From Limnoperna fortunei (lineage: Eukaryota > Mollusca > Bivalvia > Mytilida > Modiolidae), in the NCBI GenBank assembly GCA_944474755.1, contig OX104117.1, positions 61,991,522 through 62,055,521 on the forward strand: a stretch of 64,000 nucleotides of DNA, read 5' to 3'. The notes beneath the pieces are model-generated. The model did not search any database, was not told the origin of the DNA, and saw nothing but the letters and a program-made list of their open reading frames with translations. Made by a program: the position numbers and the translations under genes. This document shows, piece by piece, positions 11,601 through 21,260 of the stretch; the first letter of the stretch is position 1, and each line of letters starts with the position of its first letter.

Positions 11601-14600
11601 GCAATATGACTAAGTGACCCATTATCTCACATGTTGACTGAGAAATATGACTAAGTGACCCATTATCTCGCATGTTGACTGAGCAATATGACTAAGTGAC
11701 CCATTTTGTTGCTTTATGACTGTGCAATATGACTAAGTGACCCATTATCTCACATGTTGACTGAGCAATATGACTAAGTGACCCATTATCTCGCATGTTG
11801 ACTGAGCAATATGACTAAGTGACCCATTATCTCACATGTTGACTGAGCAATATGACTAAGTGACCCATTTTGTTGCTTTATGACTGTGCAATATGACCAA
11901 TTGACCTATTAAGTCACATTATGACTGTGCAATATGACAAATTGACCTATTTTGTCATATTACGACAGTGCAATATGGCTAAGTAACCCATTATCTCGCA
12001 TGTTGCCTGAACAATATGACTAAGTGACCAATTTTGTCACATTATGACTGTGCAATATTACCAATTGACCTATTTTGTCATATTATGACAGTGCAATATG
12101 ACCAATGGACCTATTTTGTCATATTATGACAGTGCAATATGACTAAGTGACCCATTATCTCGCATGTTGACTGATCAATATGAATAAGTGACCCATTTTG
12201 TCACATTATGACAGTGCAATATGACTAAGTGACCCATTATCTCACATGTTGACTGAGCAATATAACTAAGTGACCCATTATCTCGCATGTTGACTGAGCA
12301 ATATGACTAAGTGACCCATTTTGTCACATTAGGACTGTGCAATATGACTAAGTGACCCATTATCTCGCATGTTGACTGAGCAATATAACTAAGTGACCCA
12401 TTATCTCGCATGTTGACTGAGCAATATAACTAAGTGACCCATTTTGTTGCTTTATGACTGTGCAATATGACTAAGTGACCCATTATCTCGCATGTTGACT
12501 GAGCAATATGACTAAGTGACCCATTTTGTCACATTAGGACTGTGCAATATGACTAAGTGACCCATTATCTCGCATGTTGACTGAGCAATATAACTAAGTG
12601 ACCCATTATCTCGCATGTTGACTGAGCAATATAACTAAGTGACCCATTTTGTTGCTTTATGACTGTGCAATATGACTAAGTGACCCATTATCTCACATGT
12701 TGACTGAGCAATATGACTAAGTGACCCATTATCTCGCATGTTGACTGAGCAATATGACTAAGTGACCCATTATCTCACATATTGACTGAGCAATATGACT
12801 AAGTGACCCATTTTGTTGCTTTATGACTGTGCAATATGACCAATTGACCTATTAAGTCACATTATGACTGTGCAATATGACAAATTGACCTATTTTGTCA
12901 TATTACGACAGTGCAATATGACTAAGTGACCTATTATCTCACATGTTCACTGAGCAATATGACTAAGTGACCCATTTTGTTGCTTTATGACGGTGCAATA
13001 TGACCATTTGACCTATTTTGTCACATTATAACTGTGCAATATGACCAATTGACCTATTTTGTCACATTATGACTGTGCAATATGACCAATTGACCTATTT
13101 TGTCATATGTTGACTGAGCAATATGACTAAGCGACCCATTTTGTCACATTATGACTGTGCAATATGACCAATTGACCTATTTTGTCATATTATGACAGTG
13201 CAATATGACTAAGTGACCCATTATCTCGCATGTAGACTGAGCAATATAACTAAGTGACCCATTATCTCACATGTTGACTGAGCAATATGACTAAGTGACC
13301 CATTTTGTTGCTTTATTACGGTGCAATATGACCATTTGACCTATTTTGTCACATTATGACTGTGCAATATGACCAATTGACCTATTTTGTCATATGTTGA
13401 CTGAGCAATATGACTAAGCGACCCATTTTGTTGCATTACGACTGTGCAATATGACCAATTGACCTATTTTGTCACATTATGACTGTGCAATATGGCTTAT
13501 TGACCTATTTTGTCATATTATGACAGTGCAATATGACTAAGTGACCCATTATCTCGCATGTAGACTGAGCAATATAACTTACTGACCCATTTTGTCCCAT
13601 TATGACTGAGCAATATGACCAAGCGACCCATTTTGTTGCATTATGACTGTGCAATATAGACCTGTTTTGTCATATTATGACAGTGCAATATGACTAAGTG
13701 ACCCGTTTTGTCATATTATGACTGTGCAATATGACCAAGTGACCCGTTTTGTCGCATTATGACAGTGCAATATAACTAAGTGACCCATTTTGTCCCATTA
13801 TGACTGAGCAATATGACCAAGCGACCCATTTTGTTGCATTATGACTGTGCAATATAGACCTGTTTTGTCATATTATGACAGTGCAATATGACCAAGTGAC
13901 CCGTTTTGTGGCATTATGACAGTGCAATATGACTAAGTGACCCGTTTTGTCATATTATGACTGTGCAATATGACCAAGTGACCCGTTTTGTCGCATTATG
14001 ACAGTGCAATATGACTAAGTGACCCATTTATATGACTTACTGAACTTCATTCAACATAATAAGAGATGGGCAAAGCATGTCATCCAAGAATTTAAAATAT
14101 TAACAGAAAGTTAAGTTTCTTTTTTCTTAGTTTCAATAACAAAGAAAACAAGACTTTGATATTCAAGTTTCCTGAAAATAAATTGCCTTATGAAGTGTTG
14201 ATTCAACTGAGCACAAAACAATACAACATTGCAGGGGCATAGTTGCAATTGAGTACAAGTCTATTCATGGTTGTTTCAACAAAAAACCTGTTATATGCAC
14301 AAACTTTTTCTTTTCCAACTTTGAATTAACATTCATTGGGTGTAGTTATAGGAATAAACCCCTTTAATATATTGGATCAAAGGAGATTGTTAAATTCCAT
14401 TAGATCTGCTCATAAGACATAGGAATGTATTGTGTGTTTGTTTTTATCGGTGTTTAACACCACTTTCAACAATTTTAAACTATATTATTGAGTCCAGTTT
14501 TAATTGGGGAGGAAGCCAGCATAACTGGAAAAAAACAGACATTTGATACAAAACACTGGCAATCATCATCAATTAAGATTATAGTTGAGTACACACTTCA

Positions 14601-17600
14601 GTGAGACTCGAAACCAGCAACCTCAGTGTTCACAGGCACATAATTAATGGTACATGAAGGTAACTGACTACCTTAACAACTTGGCCACTAAGGCCCCACA
14701 AAGCAATGGCTGCTTCTTAAATAAAATTTAGAGGATTCTGAAGAAGCACATGAAAACAAAAAGTGCACAAAATGATGGAAAGAGGCCATCTAACATTAAA
14801 ACATGTTAATGAAATAAAGCAAAATGTAGCCTTTAGTACACTGGTCAAGATTACGATAGACCGGTGTCATAAGAATGCCTAATATCACTGTACAGACCGT
14901 TATTTTTGCGTGTTTGCACTATAAATAGTTTACACATTCAGTGTACAAAACATGCGTAAAGACTTAACCTCTTAAGTCCTTCATGTCTTCTTTAAGAAGA
15001 TTATACTCATCAAGTTTCAACTGCTGGTGCCAAAATTCTTTTTTTAAATCTACAAGTTCTTCATCTGAAAATATATATGTAGTTTAGTTTCTAAATATAA
15101 CCCACCTTTAACCCTATGTAATGACACACTAGTGTGAATTACATTCCTGATCCAATATTCAATTAAATTTATCTTAAAAACTAATTAATAGTTAAATATT
15201 ACTGAGTAATTATTACTCCAATTAAATTGTTTTCACCCCTAGATAATACATTACCATTAAAAAGAAACACATTTGCATAAATAGATGTATCTATGTTAGG
15301 TATCTAGATACTAGTATAAGTGTTTTACTGTCACACTACATGTCAGATTTCCACCTAGTTATCATGTGTACCAGTCCAGGGTTGCTTCCCCTACATTAGT
15401 TCCTCATAATGCAGTATAATGAGTATACATGTATTTTGCCAAAAAATTGCTAGCCAAACATTCTTAATATATTCCAACATCTTTTAGTAAATAAATTAGA
15501 CACAAAGTCCCATTTATTATTAAAACATTATTAAACACTTATTATTTGGAATGTTTAAATTTTAAAATGACTGAAATATACCAGAAAATCCAGACATTCC
15601 AGCTTTCTCCCACAGTTTCTGTAGCTTTTTGTCTTTAATTTCTTGAGGAATATCATTGCCAAATACTTCATTTGTTTCTGTTGGTATATGTATCACATCC
15701 TGCAAATGATATCTGTTCACAATATCTGAAACATATAATAACAAATTATTTACATACATTACATATGGAAATAGAGCAGATTTAGATATTGTGCGGGCAT
15801 GCCAAAATAGACAGGAACAAAATATTTTTTCAAACCAAGAGATAATCGGAATGGTTCAACCCTCATAGTAGTAAAGTAATTTTAGTTTTTGTAATGTATA
15901 TATATAATGTCAGTTTCTTTTTTTATGGATAAATAAAGACAGAAAAACAGCAATAAGCAGTATTCCCTGCTTTTTATTTCCATGTTGGGGGATTGGTAAG
16001 AGACAGTTATGGTAGGTAGTTATCTACTCAAGATCCTTGCCTTATAACAAAGAAAGTATGAGATCAAATTACAGTTAAAAAAGCCCATTTTCATGTGAAT
16101 TGAAAAAAAACATGTCCATCTCATTTCAGTTTATACAAACTAGTAAGGTAATCCTCAATAAGATTAACCTGTAATGCAGTTTCAATAAAATTTCCCAGTA
16201 GGAAATCTTGTGAAAACAGGCACCAAGTGAGTCAATTAAGAAAAGAAGTTTTTTAAGTTAATAATGGTAAATTTAAAATAACAAGTAAATTTATAAAAAG
16301 AAAACCCCAATTAAAAAGCAACATTAAGTTTCTACCTATATCTATATACCTCTAATTTTTATTCTGACTTCAGCTTCCTTCATTCCACCTTTATCCATAT
16401 CATCTGCTTTGAGTCGTTTAAGCTGTATTTCAAGACCATCCTGTATTTTTAAATCTGCATACAATTCTGCTAATGTTGGTCCTTTTAGTTTCTGAATAAA
16501 AACCAGAGGCTCTTAAGAGCCTGTATCGCTCACCTGATTTTATAGGCAATGAAGATGGCATTTCCCTGATGTTAAAGTAAATCCTATAATTTTCAATAAA
16601 CTTTAAATAGGACCATCCAAACAATATTACTAGAAAGCTTTGTTTCATTGGTTAACCGGTTGTATAAAGAAGATTTTTTTTATTTGCCCATAGGGTCCTA
16701 TGTTAAACTAAGTCCTGCGGCGGTGGCAGCCATTTTGAATTTCCAATTGCCATAAAAAACATTAACTTTATAAAGGACCATCCAAACAATATTGCTAGTA
16801 AGTTTTTGTTTCCATTGATTAACCAGTTTCAGAGAAGAAGCCTTTAAAAACATTTTCCCATAGGGTCCTATGTTAAACTAAGTCCTGCGGTAGCGGCCAT
16901 TTTGAATTTCCAATTGTCATAAAAAACATAAACTAGATAGAGGACCATCCAAACAATATTGCTAGTAAGTTTTGTTTTGATTGGTTAAACGGTTTCAGAG
17001 AAGAAGCCCTTTTAAACTTTTTTCTCTTAGGGTCGAATGTTAAACTAAGTCCTGCTGTGGCTGCCATTTTGAATTTCCGATTGGGATAAAAAAAACATTA
17101 ACATTATAGAGGACCATCCAAACAATATTGCTAGTAAGTTTTGTTTCCATTGGTTGACCGGTTTCAGAAAAGAAGCCTTTCAAACTTTTTCCCATAGGGT
17201 CCTATGTTAAATTAAGTCCTGCCGTGGCAGCCATTTTGAATTTCCAATTGCCATAAAAAACACAAACTTTATAGAGGACCATCCAAACAATATTGCTAGT
17301 AAGTTTTTGTTTCCATTGATTAACCGGTTTCAGAGAAGAAGCCTTTTATAACTTTTTCCAATAGGGTTCTATGTTAAACTAAGTCCTGCGGTGGCCTCCA
17401 TTTTGAATTTCCAATTCCCATCAAAAACACAAACTTTATAGAGGACCATCCAAACAATATTGCAAGTAGGTTTTGTTTTGATTGGTTAAAAGGGTTTAGA
17501 GAAGAAGCCCTTTTAAACTTTTTTCCCATAGGGTCCTATGTAAAACTAAATCTTGAGGTGGTGGCCATATTGGTTTACCAATCAAAATAAAAAACACAAA

Positions 17601-20431
17601 CTTTGTAAAGGTCCATCCAATGAACATTATGGCCAAGTTTGGTTTCAATTGGCCATGTGGTTTCAGAGAAGAAGATTAAAATGTAAAAAGTTTACAGACG
17701 CCGCTGCCGCCGACGCCGACGGACGCAAAGTGATAACAATAGATAAAAAGAATGCACATGAAAAATATAACTACATGTAATGGTATTCTAGCAAATAAAC
17801 ATTGATCACTTGATTGATTGTGATTTAATTTTAACACCCCATAGGAGAGTCTTCAGCCTAAACTAATAAACAGTACATTTCTTTTGTTTTGACGTTTCAA
17901 TGCCATTTCATCAACTTTTTAATTGTTACGAGTCTCGAGTATTGATTAATCCCTTTGAATGAAAATGAGCAAAAGTCTTGTACCTAAATTTAACAATTTC
18001 TAAATGTACATTTTGTGTTATTTAAAATGATCTGGTGTTTAAACAAAAAACAAAAACTTATTTTTATATTTAACTGAATCATATGCAAAATGTGCTGAAC
18101 TTTAGCACAACCTACCAGATTTTTTTGTCACAGATGAAGCAAGATGTTTTAAAAATGAAACTAATTTTGTGTTTTTCTTTACTTTTTAGCAGAAGCTAGA
18201 CAGAATCATTGAATAAATATGTTAGATGGATGATAAATAGCTTTTACATTCATTTTGTTTAATGTCAGGAGTGCAGTAGTTTTTTGTATTGATCTTGAAT
18301 CACATCATAATATGAAATATTTTAAGAAGATTTATTTATTATAATTATTTTAAGTTAAGTTAAGGAAACATTTCTTAGACATTAATTGTTTCAATAGCAT
18401 TTTATGAGCTTAAAATTTTATAAAAATTCATATTTTGTGTACAATTTAGTTGACTCTCATATTGATAGAAACTGTTTTTTATAATCTAGAGACATATTTC
18501 CAACTGCTAATTCTTTTATATGTTCACTTTTCAATTGACAAATAAGAAACAACACAAAATAGGTCAATGTATAAAGAAAATAATATATATCTAAGAACAT
18601 GTTGTTTGTTGCACTCCTGACAGTTGAGGTTGCTCCGTTTTATTTGGTGTAGCTGATCAGATTACCAGTTTAAGGGTATCTTGCAGTGACTGCTTTCATG
18701 CAGCAAAGGTATATTTAAGATTTTGTTTTGGTTTAATTATTGAAAACAAAAGGAAAAAATGTTTAAAAAGAACTTTATGCAACATGGCTTAAATTTGTGT
18801 TGGACTTCCAACAGGGTAGTTTTTTCAAAACAATATTTTCAAACTTTTTAAAATGCAACATACGGTACTTTCTTTTGATATCTATCAATAAGTTAACACA
18901 TGAAACTTTGTAATAAAAAAGAATTATGAAAATATTGCTAGATTTGACAATTTGGTGACCTTTTGAAAAATGACATTTTTTTAAAGTGTCACAAAAAAGT
19001 GTTGCACTCCTGACAAGTTTAGCATAATTTTTTTTGTTTTCTGAGATATCTTCTAGATTTTTTGCAGACATGTTCCTCACAACTAGACATATATTTTTAA
19101 CTATTTAGAAACAATATATCTATTAATTTGACAAAATTAGAGGACCATAACCTGTTGGGGTCTTTTTTTTTGAAACCGCTCCTGTAACTACTAGTGAGTC
19201 AACATAGGGGGAATTACAGTCATTTTGTACCATAACCAAATTGTACTACCATTGCCAAATCGTACCCAAAATTACAATTTCGTACCATCCAAATACATAT
19301 TGTACCATAACTTTTTGCCATTTCGTACCGTATGTAAATAATTCGTACCATATGTAACAATTTCGTACCATGCTTAAAATTGAAATACTTTAATGTATAA
19401 AACTAAATGAATACGTTTTTCAACTACACTGAGTAAAAATTCGTTAAAAATGGTTAAATTAAACTCAAGAAGATATATTCAATATTATTAATTTTAAAAA
19501 GGTTACTTGTGTATGATATAAATATTTTTAAAATACTTTTGGACAAGAAGTTAGTTTTTGCCAGCCTTTAATCGACTGCAAGACCAGCTTGACCATGACG
19601 AAGTAAAGCTATAAAGACCTAACCACATACATAAGTGACAAGTGGATACACAGCACTGTATGATCAATTTTATCCTGGTCCGTATTTTTTAGACCATTTC
19701 GCACAAAAAATGATGTGAAGGGATGACCGACAGGAACAAAAACTTCTTCAAAAGGAAGCGTCCCTGTTGTGGCTGAATTCTCGACTTGCGTCCGAAGGCA
19801 AATTGAAAAGCTGCAGAGAAAACGCTGCAAAACCACACAGAAAGTTCTGTGTCATTATGTTGTTATATTATATGTTATGACGTAAATGATGATGTTAATA
19901 AATTAAAATTAGTGTTTATTTTTAATTACCACTTTGGTCAAAACTGCAATCTTATTCTGAAAATGCATACAGGATTTCACTAATACACTTCCCATATGAT
20001 ACAAAATTATCATATTACACTGTCCCATTTGTTACGAAATGGTTTTAATTATGGTACGATTTGGTTATGGTACGAAATGACTGGTTACCCATTGGGGTTG
20101 TTCGAGGTCAAGTCAGTTATCCTCAAATCCCAACCTTTATTGACATTGATTGCCAGTTTTTTGCTGAAAGTCAATGCTTCTTTCCCAAAAATGCCTGACA
20201 TGATATAGCAGACAAAATATTCTTTCCTTTAATGAATATTCTTCAAACTTTTATTACAGCAATATTTTTTTTTCTTTCAACCACGAATCTTACTTTTTGT
20301 GCTTTGTGCCAAATTTGATTTAATTTATTCATTCTAAATGGATTAGTCTGAACATCTTCTTTGTATTTGTTTAATGCCGTGCTTTCAAAAATTGTGGTGA
20401 TAAATATTACAGTAAAAAATTTTAAATTCAT
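8484..20431 (-). CDS. LRPAP1: LRPAP1 (RAP) gene, six coding exons, 3' end missing
   Basis: Alpha-2-macroglobulin receptor-associated protein, the ER-resident chaperone that binds LDL-receptor-family proteins during folding and keeps ligands off until the Golgi. Six exons join in consistent phase (0,1,1,1,0,0) to give 303 codons: a hydrophobic signal peptide starting MNLKFFTVIF, then the RAP D1 motif MNKLNQIWHKAQ, a LAELYADLKIQ segment, the D2 start KLQKLWEKAG and the D3 segment EELRHFEHKISKHEY. All four align by eye with vertebrate RAP. The start chosen is the ATG at 20431-20429; an in-frame TTG 18 bases upstream has no claim. The family is usually about 350 aa and ends in an HNEL-like ER-retention signal. 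That C-terminal exon was not found and may lie left of the window. Introns are large and repeat-filled. The gene diverges from FADD. Confidence 0.9.
8643..10137. other. LRPAP1 intron 5, unremarkable part
   Basis: AT-rich intron sequence without recognised repeats or exons. Confidence 0.4.
10150..10417 (-). mobile_element. tRNA-derived SINE with 12-bp duplication
   Basis: Inserted in LRPAP1 intron 5. Flanked by perfect direct repeats AACATTGTATAT at 10138-10149 and 10418-10429. Tail is a (GTTT)n-type tract on the plus strand; head GTGGCAGAGTTGTTAAGG on the minus strand. Confidence 0.9.
10933..11162 (-). CDS. LRPAP1: LRPAP1 exon 5: D2/D3
   Basis: 230 bp, phase 1 to 0, acceptor ttcttacag and donor gtatgt. 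Encodes DFDILDNTLDGIDHGKSNQK, then a charged helix and RVYELYAMARRSNMTDDEL, which parallels RVIDLWDLAQSANLTDKEL of vertebrate RAP. Confidence 0.85.
11372..14035. repeat. 41-bp satellite array in LRPAP1 intron 4
   Basis: About 65 tandem units of 41 bp sharing GCAATATGACTAAGTGACCC. Three main variants differ in the other half: CTCACATGTTGACTGA, GTTGCTTTATGACTGT and GTCACATTATGACTGT. The two halves of each unit resemble each other (ATGTTGACTGAG against ATATGACTAAG), so the unit looks like an old 20/21-bp dimer. Variants recur in a 205-bp (5 x 41) order around 12320-12650. Confidence 0.97.
14434..14697 (-). mobile_element. tRNA-derived SINE
   Basis: Minus-strand copy in LRPAP1 intron 4 just right of the satellite. 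Head GGCCTTAGTGGCCAAGTTGT and a body that matches the other copies. No clean duplication seen. Confidence 0.78.
14969..15064 (-). CDS. LRPAP1: LRPAP1 exon 4: D2 helices
   Basis: 96 bp, phase 1 to 1, acceptor ttttcag and donor gttaag. Encodes DEELVDLKKEFWHQQLKLDE, then YNLLKEDMKDLR, matching the EELDKLWREF and HEYNVLLETL stretches of RAP domain 2. Below 60 codons, but phase and homology support it. Confidence 0.83.
15582..15725 (-). CDS. LRPAP1: LRPAP1 exon 3: D1/D2 junction
   Basis: 144 bp, phase 1 to 1, flanked by a cag acceptor and a gtatat donor. Encodes DIVNRYHLQD and then the domain-2 start DKKLQKLWEKAGMSGFS, parallel to the LEKLWHKAK stretch of vertebrate RAP. Confidence 0.85.
16350..16491 (-). 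CDS. LRPAP1: LRPAP1 exon 2: rest of D1
   Basis: 142 bp between a tttttattcag acceptor and a gtatat donor, phase 0 to 1. Encodes KLKGPTLAELYADLKIQDG and ends VRIKIR. It corresponds to the LAELHADLKIQ segment of vertebrate RAP. A Helentron-like element ends only 11 nt upstream of the exon. Confidence 0.85.
16503..17737 (-). mobile_element. LRPAP1: Helentron-like (HINE) element, copy B, abutting LRPAP1 exon 2
   Basis: Minus-strand 3' end is the perfect palindrome AGGCTCTTAAGAGCCT, then CTGG and T. About six units of about 165 bp with CCATCCAAACAATATTGC and TCCTATGTTAAACTAAGTCC. Ends (plus strand) in a GCCGCTGCCGCCGACGCC microsatellite near 17699. Its terminus is 11 nt upstream of LRPAP1 exon 2. 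Confidence 0.85.
17738..19217. other. LRPAP1 intron 1, mostly unassigned
   Basis: AT-rich. Holds three copies of a TGCACTCCTGACA word (one inverted, at 18263, 18610 and 19003) but no exon or full element I can define. Confidence 0.4.
19218..20082. mobile_element. 865-bp TIR element with GTACCAT repeats
   Basis: Ends are inverted repeats: AGTCATTTTGTACCATAACC on the left and the reverse complement of AGTCATTTCGTACCATAACC on the right. The left subterminal 160 bp holds at least six TTCGTACCAT-like words. No transposase recognised and no clear target duplication. Confidence 0.75.
20294..20431 (-). CDS. LRPAP1: LRPAP1 exon 1: signal peptide and start of D1
   Basis: 46 codons from ATG to a GT donor (gtaaga) after HKAQK, phase 0. 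Residues 1-18 form a hydrophobic signal peptide (MNLKFFTVIFITTIFEST); the LNQIWHKAQ motif of RAP domain 1 follows near residue 36. Confidence 0.85.
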
Positions 20432-20866
20432 TTTGATTAAAATTTCCAATACACCACAGATAAATAATTGTCAATGTTAGAATATTTCTTCAATGTTTCA
20501 CAGTAAAATTATTTTGCTTCAAACGTGTAAATGATTTAGAAGTCAAAATTTCCGAAGTTTATATTATGTATTACCTCTCCGTATGTAAGTAATTATATTG
20601 CTATTTATTTATTTTGTTTCTGAAATTCTTGTTTTAAACCATAAGACTTTAATATGTGTCCGATTTAAATAATATCAACACCAAAGAATTGATAAAATTT
20701 ATTGTGTTCTCATTTAAAGTCATGAAGGTACCAGTCACGAATCTAAATTTAGCAACACCAAGAAGGGAAAAACCAAAACCGAGAACCAGGAAAACCCACT
20801 GGGAAAAGATGTTCTGATATACAAGGTATACCAGGTATATTTTAAGGAGAACATTGTTACATAAAC
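20432..20866. promoter_or_regulatory. Divergent LRPAP1/FADD promoter interval
   Basis: The two start codons are 435 bp apart on opposite strands, so both core promoters and 5' UTRs must lie here unless non-coding 5' exons exist further away. The interval is AT-rich and shows none of the dispersed repeats that crowd the flanks. No convincing TATA box or other core motif was identified. Confidence 0.4.
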
Positions 20867-20874
20867 ATGGGTGA
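20722..20874 (+). promoter_or_regulatory. Candidate overlapping upstream ORF of FADD
   Basis: An ATG 145 bases upstream of the FADD start opens a 50-codon frame that ends at a TGA at 20872-20874, inside the first codons of FADD in another frame. If the FADD 5' UTR starts upstream of 20722, translating this frame would carry ribosomes past the FADD start codon. The peptide is Lys/Arg-rich in its C-terminal half and resembles nothing I know. The transcription start is unknown. Confidence 0.3.
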
Positions 20875-21260
20875 TTTAGAATTTAACTCAATGTTAATTG
20901 ATGTTGCTAAACATCTTAACGACAACGACTTAACAAAAATGAAATTTATGTGCAAAGATATTGTGAAAAGGCGAGACATGGAAAAGGTCAAAGAACCGCT
21001 AGATTTATTTACTGAATTGCAATCACGAGAAAAATTGACTAGAAGTGACACCACATTTCTGAAGCAGCTGTTAGATAAATGCGAAAAACCAAGTGCCATA
21101 AGAGTTATTGAACAATTTGAAAACAATTTGAATCCTGCTTCAAGAAATGGGGAAATGAATGATTCCTCAGGAATCCACCACCAAGCACTCCAGCAGGCTC
21201 AACCAGTGACTTCACACACTGTTCCATCTCATGTAAATCCAGTTGTCAGTAGAGGAGAAG
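20867..21260 (+). CDS. FADD: FADD exon 1: death effector domain and linker
   Basis: Starts at ATG in context taaacATGG and ends before gtatgt, phase 1. Residues 6-80 are the DED. The hydrophobic patch (MKFMC) is present, whereas the RxDLL-type motif near the end of the DED reads SAIRVIEQF, so it is degenerate. Residues 86-131 are low-complexity linker. Confidence 0.9.

Noticed and set aside
11372..14035. CRISPR-like or spaced-repeat array
   Set aside because: Units are contiguous with no unique spacers, and the genome is eukaryotic; it is a satellite.
17699..17730. GC-rich (CCGCCGACG)n tract as a CpG-island promoter
   Set aside because: It is the microsatellite tail typical of these elements and lies inside LRPAP1 intron 1 without other promoter features.
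19609..19836. 75-codon minus-strand frame inside the GTACCAT element
   Set aside because: Starts without supporting signals and shows no transposase motif; treated as chance.
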